Shown here one piece after another: positions 1 through 5,468 of a stretch of DNA of 5,665 bases. The position numbers were made by a program, and so were the translations under genes. The DNA is from Sulfurimonas sp. (lineage in GTDB: Bacteria; Campylobacterota; Campylobacteria; Campylobacterales; Sulfurimonadaceae): the NCBI GenBank assembly GCA_002733155.1, contig NVUO01000006.1:115410-121074 (forward strand), in the 5' to 3' direction. Position 1 is the stretch's first letter. Every line of letters begins with the position of its first letter. The notes below the pieces were generated by a model that did no database searches, was not told the DNA's origin, and saw only the letters and a list, made by a program, of their open reading frames with translations.

Positions 1-2060
1 ATAATACTCTTGCACTCAAGATAATGGCGACAAGCATATCCTGCGACGATAATATAGATAGTATTATGCTAAAAGTATTCTCTAGCGATAAGCACTTTGA
101 AATACTAAGTAAATATAGCCTTACAAAAGAGTTTTTTAAAGCTGTTAAATCTAAATATTCTTATGATGGCGATAGTGTTAAAGACTTACTTTATAAACTA
201 TTTCAAAATCATTTCTACTATGCACTTGACAAGAGCAAAAGCACTCTTAACTCTGATGCAAGACTCTTTGTTAAAAGTTGGATGGATAGTAGCAGACACA
301 AAGAGAGTTTTGAGATACTCTCAAAAGAGATAAGCGATGAGTTAAATATTAACAATATCATTACTGATATAGACACTTCAAAAGTGATCTCTTGTGATAC
401 TTATGAGAAGTGTGACCAAGTTGTTATATCTTACTTACTTAGTAAGTTAGGTAACGATAGTATCAACTCTATTGAGATGGCTAAAATCATTAATATTAGA
501 GAGCATACATTTTGGTTTGAGAACTATAAGAACATTTATAAAGCATTGTTAAGTGCTTCACTACTGTTTGACTTCGTAAAAAATACAAAGCTTACTATGA
601 AAAGTTTTGAAGATGGGATAACTGAATATTCTTCGCATTGGTATAAGGCAGATATGTATTATAGAGATTACTCTATGCACTCAAGTAAAGCTGAACACCT
701 TGAACTACTAAAACCTCTCAACTCTAAGATAGAAGATGTTTATCTAAACTCTTATTTAAGAGAGTTAAATGATAATTGGCAAGGTTTCGCTGAGACTTAT
801 ACTACAAGCTCTCCAATACCACATCAACAAAAATTCTACAACACAAAAGTTGAGCCTTACTTACAAAAGAAAAATAAAGTATTTGTAATAATTTCTGATG
901 CTATGAGATATGAGTGTGGAGTAGAACTTACTTCTTTAATATTAGCAGAGAATAAAAAGAAAGATAGATTTTCTGCAAAAATCAGCAGTATGTTAAGTTC
1001 ATTGCCATCATATACACAGCTTGGAATGGCTTCTTTACTACCTCATAGAGAACTTAGTATCAAAAATAAGAATGACATCGTGTTTGTAGATGACAAATCA
1101 TCATCTGGAACAGTAAACAGAGATAAAATCCTAAAATCTTATGATAAAAATGCAATGGCTATTGGCTATGAAGATTTTTTAAAATACAAAAGAGATGAAG
1201 GTAGAGAGTTAGTTAGAAATGCAAGTGTAGTGTATATTTACCACGATGAGATTGATAAGATGGGAGAGAAGAACGAGATAAAAACATTTGATGCAGTTCA
1301 AAGCACATTTGAGAGTATCATTAAGATCATCAAACAAATCTCTAATTTCAATGGCTCTAATATGCTTATCACAAGTGACCACGGTTTTCTTTACACAAAC
1401 CAAGCTACACAAGACAGTGAGTTCTGTAAAGTTGATAGCGATGGAGCTATAAAATCAAATAGAAGATTTATCATAGGTAAAAACTTAGAGAGTGGCACTT
1501 GTGTATCCAAATACAGTGGTGCTGATTTAGGCATAGGTGGAGATAATGAATACCTCATACCTAAGTCTATTAATAAAATAAGAGTTCAAGGTGCAGGTAA
1601 TCGTTTCATACACGGTGGTGCTTCACTGCAAGAGTTAGTTATACCATTGATTGAGGTTAATATCAAAAAAGGTAAATCATCAAATATACAAGATGTAAAT
1701 GTAGATATTATACCAATGAGAAATATATCTACAAATACAGTTAATATATCAATGTTTCAATCTGAAATTGTAGATGATAAAACTAAGCCAATAACTCTAA
1801 AGATTTCATTTCAAAGTGTAGATGGTGTATTGCTCTCTGATGAGTTCAAGCATACATTTAACTCTACTGAACAGTATGATACAAATAGAGAAACAAGATT
1901 TAAGATGACTTTTAAGCAAAATATAAATGAGTATAACAACCAGAACATTAAACTTGTAACAAAGAAAGTTCTTGATGGAAGTAGTGAAACTCCAATATAT
2001 AAAGAGTTTGAAGTGAAGTTAGCATTATCATTTTTCAATGATTTTGATGATGATTTTTAG
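1..2060 (+). CDS. pglZ: BREX phosphatase-like protein PglZ, 5'-truncated by window edge
   Basis: PglZ is a core BREX protein of the alkaline phosphatase superfamily, needed for phage exclusion; its substrate is not settled. The frame is open from base 3 through the ATG at 24, so that ATG is internal. About 685 codons are visible; type 1 PglZ proteins are usually above 800 residues, so roughly 130-170 N-terminal residues lie outside the window. Counting from the ATG at 24, the superfamily motifs are intact: IISDAMRYE with metal-ligand candidate D292; LPSYTQLGMASLLPH with probable nucleophile T331; YHDEIDKMG with H407 and D411; TSDHGFLY with D452 and H453; and IHGGASLQE with H530. About 140 residues follow this last motif. 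The stop lies 10 bases before brxL, indicating co-transcription. Motif assignments come from family knowledge; exact ligand roles are inferred. Confidence 0.95.
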   Translation, partial: NTLALKIMATSISCDDNIDSIMLKVFSSDKHFEILSKYSLTKEFFKAVKSKYSYDGDSVKDLLYKLFQNHFYYALDKSKSTLNSDARLFVKSWMDSSRHKESFEILSKEISDELNINNIITDIDTSKVISCDTYEKCDQVVISYLLSKLGNDSINSIEMAKIINIREHTFWFENYKNIYKALLSASLLFDFVKNTKLTMKSFEDGITEYSSHWYKADMYYRDYSMHSSKAEHLELLKPLNSKIEDVYLNSYLRELNDNWQGFAETYTTSSPIPHQQKFYNTKVEPYLQKKNKVFVIISDAMRYECGVELTSLILAENKKKDRFSAKISSMLSSLPSYTQLGMASLLPHRELSIKNKNDIVFVDDKSSSGTVNRDKILKSYDKNAMAIGYEDFLKYKRDEGRELVRNASVVYIYHDEIDKMGEKNEIKTFDAVQSTFESIIKIIKQISNFNGSNMLITSDHGFLYTNQATQDSEFCKVDSDGAIKSNRRFIIGKNLESGTCVSKYSGADLGIGGDNEYLIPKSINKIRVQGAGNRFIHGGASLQELVIPLIEVNIKKGKSSNIQDVNVDIIPMRNISTNTVNISMFQSEIVDDKTKPITLKISFQSVDGVLLSDEFKHTFNSTEQYDTNRETRFKMTFKQNINEYNNQNIKLVTKKVLDGSSETPIYKEFEVKLALSFFNDFDDDF

Positions 2061-2063
2061 GGG
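2059..2063 (+). promoter_or_regulatory. Shine-Dalgarno sequence that fixes the brxL start
   Basis: AGGGG overlaps the last two bases of the pglZ stop and lies 7 bases before the ATG at 2071. An in-frame ATG at 2038 would add 11 residues, but it lies inside pglZ, has no comparable purine-rich motif, and the residues it adds (ILMMIFRGLN) do not look like a BrxL N-terminus. The start at 2071, giving MDLNSKLNEEF, is preferred. Confidence 0.8.
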
Positions 2064-2070
2064 TTTAAAT

Positions 2071-4092
2071 ATGGATCTGAATAGTAAATTAAATGAAGAG
2101 TTTATCGGTAAAGTAGTAAGAAAAGATTTAACTAAATCAATTAAAGAGGGAGCTAATGTTCCTATCTATGTATTAGAGTATCTTCTTGGTATGTATTGTG
2201 CAACAGACAATGAAGAGCAGATACAAGAGGGTGTTGCTAAAGTCAAAGATATACTTGCTAAAAACTATGTAAGACCAGACGAGAAAGAAGTTATTAAATC
2301 TCGTATCAAAGAGAAAGGTCGTTATAAAGTAATAGACAAAGTAACGGTAAAACTTAATAATACAGATGGCTATGATGCAGAGTTCTCTAATCTTGGTATC
2401 AATAAAATATCTATTGATTCTGAGTATGTAAAAAAATACCAAAAATTACTTGCAGGTGGTATATGGGTTATAGTTACTCTTGAATATTATTATGATGAGA
2501 ATGCAAAAGGTGCAAGTCCTTTTCATATACAAGATCTAAAACCTATTCAGATGCCAAATATGGATATGGAAGATTTTCAAGCTCAAAGAGGTAAATTCAC
2601 TAATGATGAGTGGATGGATGTAATTATAAGAAGCTCTGGAATGGAGCCAACTAATTTTGATATCAGCACTAAATGGCACTTGTTAGCTCGTTTAATCCCA
2701 TTTGTAGAGAACAACTACAATATGTGCGAACTCGGACCAAGAGGAACGGGTAAATCATTTGTATATAAAGAGATTTCACCTAACTCAATACTCGTGAGTG
2801 GTGGTCAAACTACTGTTGCAAATCTATTTTACAATATGAGTAGCAGAACTATTGGTCTTGTTGGTAACTGGGATATAGTAGCGTTTGATGAAGTAGCAGG
2901 GATTAACTTTAAAGACAAAGATGGTATCCAAATAATGAAAGATTATATGGAGAGTGGTTCATTTGCAAGAGGTAAAGAGCAAAAACAAGCAAAAGCTTCA
3001 TTTGTCTTTGTTGGAAATATTGATGGAAGTATAGAGAACATCATAAAAACTTCTCACTTGCTCTCTCCATTTCCAAAAGAGATGATTGATACAGCATTTT
3101 TTGATAGATTTCATAACTACTTGCCAGGATGGGAAATTCCTAAGATGAGAACAGAGTTTTTCACTAATGAGTATGGCTTCATAACGGACTTTATGGCTGA
3201 GTGGATGAGAGAACTCCAAAAAATGAATTACTCTAATGCTATTGATAAGTATTTCAAACTTGGTAAGGACTTGAACCAACGAGATAGTAGAGCTGTTAAA
3301 AAAACTGTAAGTGGTCTTATAAAGCTAATGCATCCTAATGGTGTATATGATAAAGAAGATGTAAGAGTATGTTTAGAGTATGCACTTGTAGGTAGAAGAA
3401 GAATAAAAGAGCAACTTAAAAAGATTGGTGGTATGGAGTTTTACGATGTAAATTTCTCATATATTGATATTGAAGATGATACTGAGATAAGAGTATCAGT
3501 TCCTGAGAGTGGTGGTAATGCACTTATTCCAGATGGACAACTTCCAAACGGTTCATTATATACAGTTTCATATAACCCTGATAATGGTCATAAAGGTCTA
3601 TTTAGATTAGACTTACAAGTAATGGCAGGTGGTGGAAAACTTGATAGCACTGGATTTAGTGGAACAGCTATAAAAGAAGAGATAAAAGAAGCGACTAACT
3701 ATATACAAGCAAATCTACATCGTGTTTCATTAAATGCTAAGTATAAAGATTTTGACTATCACTTAAAAGCTACCGACCTTAACGGTATCGGTAAATCAAA
3801 AGATATTGAGTTAGCTATATTTGTATCTTTATGTAGTGGTGTCTTAGAAAAACCATTATTATCTCAAATGGTAGTTCTTGGAAGTATGAGTATAGGGGGA
3901 ACAATTATCCCTACTGAATCTCTTCCAGATGCTCTACAAATTGCAAGTGATAGTGGAGCTAAGAAAATACTACTTCCTGCTCTTGATATGGCACAAATGG
4001 CAAAAGTTCCACCAGAGTTAATGAGTAAGTTTCAATTGATTATTTATTCAGACCCTATTGATGCAGTGTTTAAAGCTGTTGGTGTAGAGTAA
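2071..4092 (+). CDS. brxL: BREX AAA+ ATPase with Lon-like C-terminal domain, BrxL
   Basis: BrxL is the last core gene of type 1 BREX, a large AAA+ protein known to form DNA-binding ring assemblies and required for phage restriction in several systems. This 673-residue protein appears full length. Visible parts: an N-terminal region (about 1-200, starting MDLNSKLNEEFIGKVVRKDL); Walker A GPRGTGKS at 222-229 (K228); Walker B VAFDEV with D273 and E274; sensor-1 asparagine in FVGNIDGS (N316); arginine-finger candidate R346 in AFFDRFHNYLPGW; and a Lon-protease-like domain from about 550 to the end. In that domain a serine occupies the Lon serine position (GIGKS, S576), but the position of the Lon catalytic lysine is proline (P619 in ESLPDAL), so proteolysis is doubtful. 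It follows pglZ by 10 bases, in the same operon. Start chosen from the Shine-Dalgarno sequence. Confidence 0.96.
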   Translation: MDLNSKLNEEFIGKVVRKDLTKSIKEGANVPIYVLEYLLGMYCATDNEEQIQEGVAKVKDILAKNYVRPDEKEVIKSRIKEKGRYKVIDKVTVKLNNTDGYDAEFSNLGINKISIDSEYVKKYQKLLAGGIWVIVTLEYYYDENAKGASPFHIQDLKPIQMPNMDMEDFQAQRGKFTNDEWMDVIIRSSGMEPTNFDISTKWHLLARLIPFVENNYNMCELGPRGTGKSFVYKEISPNSILVSGGQTTVANLFYNMSSRTIGLVGNWDIVAFDEVAGINFKDKDGIQIMKDYMESGSFARGKEQKQAKASFVFVGNIDGSIENIIKTSHLLSPFPKEMIDTAFFDRFHNYLPGWEIPKMRTEFFTNEYGFITDFMAEWMRELQKMNYSNAIDKYFKLGKDLNQRDSRAVKKTVSGLIKLMHPNGVYDKEDVRVCLEYALVGRRRIKEQLKKIGGMEFYDVNFSYIDIEDDTEIRVSVPESGGNALIPDGQLPNGSLYTVSYNPDNGHKGLFRLDLQVMAGGGKLDSTGFSGTAIKEEIKEATNYIQANLHRVSLNAKYKDFDYHLKATDLNGIGKSKDIELAIFVSLCSGVLEKPLLSQMVVLGSMSIGGTIIPTESLPDALQIASDSGAKKILLPALDMAQMAKVPPELMSKFQLIIYSDPIDAVFKAVGVE

Positions 4093-4093
4093 G

Positions 4094-4174
4094 GTGGAAC
4101 TTCTTGGTGTTGGAATAATTGTAGTTGTAGTTTTCTACTTTTTATCTAAGGCTTTTGTATCTTTGTTTTGGTAG
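4094..4174 (+). CDS. Possible 26-residue single-span membrane microprotein after brxL
   Basis: A GTG-started ORF begins one base after the brxL stop and ends at TAG 4172-4174. It encodes 26 residues: an acidic second residue, then an uninterrupted hydrophobic run (LLGVGIIVVVVFYFL, about residues 3-17), a lysine at 19, and an aromatic C-terminus ending LFW. This looks like one transmembrane helix. The spacing suggests translational coupling to brxL; the only ribosome-binding-like sequence is TAGAG inside the end of brxL. Against it: GTG start, weak ribosome binding site, and T-rich DNA readily yields hydrophobic codons by chance. I recognise no homologue. Confidence 0.3.
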   Translation: MELLGVGIIVVVVFYFLSKAFVSLFW

Positions 4175-4190
4175 AACTGTAAAAGTTTAT

Positions 4191-4217
4191 TGGACAGAGT
4201 AACAGACACAATGTCCA
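4191..4217. repeat. Short inverted repeat TGGACA / TGTCCA between brxL and the next gene
   Basis: TGGACA (4191-4196) and TGTCCA (4212-4217) are perfect 6-base inverted copies separated by 15 bases. It could be a protein-binding site upstream of the gene at 4265, a weak RNA hairpin, or a remnant of an insertion sequence end. It is not followed by a T run, so it is not a typical intrinsic terminator. Confidence 0.35.
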
Positions 4218-4264
4218 GCACCGTGTTTCAGTATTTTAATATTAGAGAGAGGTAAGCAAATATT

Positions 4265-4768
4265 ATGAGAACAATAACAACTGATGAAGTAGAATTTAAT
4301 AAGTATATAAAGAAATTTGGTAATTATAAAACTTTCAAGGTTGAAGATTTTGATAAAAATGAAGAGCTAAAAAAACTATTTAATTTATATACTTTACAAT
4401 CTGGCGAGCTAATGAGAAGCGATATATTCAAAAAGAGGTTAGAAGAATATTATCAAGGTGCTGATACAAAACAAGAAGATATGTTTGATACAGTTGGCAG
4501 TGTCATAAAATATAAGACTATGAAAGGACAAGAAGTTGAATATATAGAGAAAACATCAAATGGTTTTCTTATTGAAGAGCTTTTCAAATTAACTAACATA
4601 AAAGCTACTACAAAGTCTTCAAAGAAAATAAAAAAACCTTCTCAAATCTCAATGATTATATATGATACTAAATACGGCAGACTACTTCCTTATTATTCAC
4701 ATAAAGATACATTAAAAAGAAACCAAGAATTTAGTGATAAAACAAGAGGTAAAAAAACAAACATTTGA
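4265..4768 (+). CDS. Hypothetical protein, 167 residues; may be the 5' part of a split gene
   Basis: I do not recognise this protein. It is soluble in appearance, with no signal peptide or membrane segment, rich in Lys, Glu and Tyr, and has no cysteine. The N-terminal half looks helical and charged (for example FDKNEELKKLFNLY and FKKRLEEYYQG). The middle (SVIKYKTMKGQEVEYIEKT) looks like beta strands, followed by a basic stretch (TKSSKKIKKPSQ) and an apparent strand pair (ISMIIYDTKYGRLLPYY). The start is the first ATG after a purine-rich GAGAGAGG at 4245-4252, with a long 12-base spacing. It begins 172 bases after brxL on the same strand, so it could be a BREX-linked accessory gene or an unrelated passenger. 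Its last 35 bases overlap the next ORF, and it ends just after an A7 run, so the stop may be the result of a frameshift. Confidence 0.7.
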   Translation: MRTITTDEVEFNKYIKKFGNYKTFKVEDFDKNEELKKLFNLYTLQSGELMRSDIFKKRLEEYYQGADTKQEDMFDTVGSVIKYKTMKGQEVEYIEKTSNGFLIEELFKLTNIKATTKSSKKIKKPSQISMIIYDTKYGRLLPYYSHKDTLKRNQEFSDKTRGKKTNI

Positions 4769-5093
4769 AAATGGAATTTTAAGAAAAAAAATAGAAGAGT
4801 GGCATCACTATTGTATAGCAATAAATGAAGTCAAAGCTTTTATTCAATTAAGATACACAAGTTTGACTTCAAATAGATGGGCGAGGTTTAATGAGTTGGC
4901 AGAAGAGTTTCAAGTGTTTAACTCTTGTGTATATATGAAAATGGCTTTTGAAGATATTTCTAAAAATAATCTTTCTTTAAATAAATTCCAAGATTACAAG
5001 ATAGAAAAGTTACTTAATTTTGATTTGCCAAGCATTAATACTAAAAAAATAGCCAAAGAAATTACAAATAATTTAATATCTCCTTACAAATAA
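4734..5093 (+). CDS. Hypothetical protein, 119 residues; possibly the 3' part of the preceding gene
   Basis: I do not recognise this protein. It looks like real coding sequence: a helical, Trp/Tyr-containing stretch (KKIEEWHHYCIAINEVKAF, then RWARFNELAEEFQ) and a Lys/Asn-rich end. No membrane segment is seen. Translation as a separate protein would need a GTG at 4734, which has no purine-rich ribosome binding site; the next ATG in this frame is about 200 bases downstream. The frame is open only from 4716, just inside the end of the preceding ORF and +1 to it. Skipping one base between 4716 and 4765 would join both into a protein of about 275 residues (…SDKTRG-KKQTFENG…). Either this is the C-terminal half of that protein, separated by a frameshift, or it is a translationally coupled second gene. 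I favour the split-gene reading slightly. Confidence 0.6.
   Translation: MIKQEVKKQTFENGILRKKIEEWHHYCIAINEVKAFIQLRYTSLTSNRWARFNELAEEFQVFNSCVYMKMAFEDISKNNLSLNKFQDYKIEKLLNFDLPSINTKKIAKEITNNLISPYK
4751..4757 (+). other. A7 homopolymer at the ORF junction, candidate frameshift site
   Basis: Seven adenines lie in the 50-base window where both frames are open (4716-4765). Reading with one A fewer fuses the 4265 ORF to the 4734 ORF. Possible causes are a sequencing error, a true indel mutation, or programmed slippage. A shorter A5 run at 4714-4718 at the start of the overlap is an alternative site. Confidence 0.45.
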
Positions 5094-5273
5094 ACCAAAC
5101 CTTACCACAACCAAAAAATTATCCTTACCACAATCGTGAGTTTTTTTAGGGTTTTGGGCTACCATAAATTCACAATATCATTAAAATTATCCCTCTGTAA
5201 AGCCCTATTTTAAGGGGTTTATGGGAAATAATATTAAGGGAACTTTCAGAGGATATGGTTCATAATACGGTTG
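5094..5273. other. Intergenic stretch without a convincing gene; nested hairpin near its end
   Basis: No ORF longer than about 20 codons with support was seen. A CAC-AATC-GTG mini-stem followed by T7 (5129-5147) is the only terminator-like element after the preceding gene, and it is too weak to call. The main content is a nested structure at 5188-5255: TATCC(C)TCTG (5188-5197) pairs with CAGAGGATA (5247-5255) with one bulged C, and inside it TAAAgCCCT (5198-5206) pairs with AGGGgTTTA (5213-5221) with one mismatch. CCATAAA (5162-5168) can instead pair with TTTATGG (5218-5224). Two tiny ORFs occur: 14 codons at 5221, preceded by AAGGGG, and 18 codons at 5255, preceded by AGAGG; both may be chance. 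Confidence 0.5.
5100..5133. repeat. Direct repeat CCTTACCACAA, two exact copies
   Basis: Exact 11-base copies lie at 5100-5110 and 5123-5133, 23 bases apart. A partial copy, CCTTACAAA, sits at 5082-5090 across the end of the preceding gene. Such short tandemly placed repeats can be iteron-like protein sites or recombination or duplication scars; nothing further here identifies which. Confidence 0.5.
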
Positions 5274-5449
5274 TTAAGAAAGAAAAAAAGTGTGTTAGCG
5301 ATAATTGGTAAAACGAGTTTATCTCTACTTATTATTTTCGCATAGAGCAGAAATAATAGAAAAATTAGCAACTAAATTTGGAGTTTAGTTTTTACTTTCA
5401 CATATAAGTTAGGTAACTTTATATGAAAGTATAGCTAATTTTTTCTTAA
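5274..5449 (+). ncRNA. Highly structured region, candidate non-coding RNA or leader (retron-like layout)
   Basis: About 176 bases just upstream of the gene at 5469 fold into successive stems. TTAAGAAAGAA (5274-5284) pairs with TTTTTTCTTAA (5439-5449), 11 bp including one G-U. Ten bases inside the 5' arm is TTAGC (5294-5298). Next come a weak 5-bp stem (5300-5304 with 5319-5323) and an 8-bp stem (5330-5337 with 5351-5358). A perfect 10-bp stem (AAAAATTAGC 5360-5369 with 5434-5443) then encloses two hairpins, at 5370-5390 and 5394-5430. The closing repeats, TTAGC after the 5' repeat, and msr-like then msd-like stems resemble a retron RNA. The two helices at the 3' side overlap by five bases (5439-5443), so they cannot form fully together. 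Composition is AT-rich, no reverse transcriptase is visible, and a plain 5' leader is the main alternative. Confidence 0.35.
5360..5443 (+). repeat. Three-way-junction inverted repeats: 10-bp closing stem with two internal hairpins
   Basis: AAAAATTAGC (5360-5369) and GCTAATTTTT (5434-5443) are perfect reverse complements. Between them, AACTAAA (5370-5376) pairs perfectly with TTTAGTT (5384-5390) over a 7-base loop. A longer imperfect palindrome runs from 5394 to 5430, its arms (starting ACTTTCA and ending TGAAAGT) interrupted by a two-base and a one-base bulge and its tip centred on GTTAGGTAAC. The nested and adjacent arrangement leaves only a few unpaired bases, which is hard to explain as chance even in AT-rich DNA. 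Confidence 0.75.
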
Positions 5450-5460
5450 ATTAAGAAAAA
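5440..5460 (+). promoter_or_regulatory. Perfect inverted repeat beside the Shine-Dalgarno of the 5469 gene
   Basis: TTTTTCTTAA (5440-5449) and TTAAGAAAAA (5451-5460) are a perfect 10-base inverted repeat around one base; as RNA about 8 bp would form with a 5-base loop. The right arm runs into AAGG (5459-5462), the ribosome binding site of the gene at 5469, and the left arm shares bases with the closing stem at 5434-5443. The two structures are mutually exclusive, an arrangement suited to translational control. Any such function is inference. Confidence 0.4.
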
Positions 5461-5468
5461 GGTTAATT

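Noticed and set aside
1209..1412. Minus-strand ORF of 67 codons within pglZ
   Set aside because: It lies wholly opposite the conserved PglZ phosphatase core, including the D452/H453 motif, and its protein is an unremarkable Cys/Leu-rich antisense product.
1811..2038. Minus-strand ORF of 75 codons at the end of pglZ
   Set aside because: It is antisense to the PglZ C-terminus; its hydrophobic content follows from the A-rich sense strand.
2173..2442. Minus-strand ORF of 89 codons within brxL
   Set aside because: It is antisense to the BrxL N-terminal region, with Phe/Ile/Tyr-rich composition typical of a reverse-strand reading of AT-rich coding DNA.
2998..3279. Minus-strand ORF of 93 codons within brxL
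   Set aside because: It is antisense to the BrxL ATPase domain, including sensor 1 and the arginine finger, with no sign of independent coding.
4211..4255. 14-codon ATG ORF just upstream of the 4265 gene
   Set aside because: It has no ribosome binding site and an unremarkable composition; chance is the simplest explanation.
5124..5147. Rho-independent terminator after the 4734 ORF
   Set aside because: The T7 run is present, but the stem is only CAC/GTG plus two pairs across a three-base bulge, too weak to call.
5271..5305. Sigma-70 promoter with GATAAT (5300-5305) and TTGTTA (5271-5276)
   Set aside because: The GATAAT fits a -10 box, but the spacing to TTGTTA is 23 bases, too long, and AT-rich DNA gives such matches often.
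5094..5468. CRISPR array or tRNA in the intergenic region
   Set aside because: The only direct repeat is 11 bases with two copies and 12-base gaps, not CRISPR-like, and no cloverleaf or CCA-adjacent acceptor stem was found.
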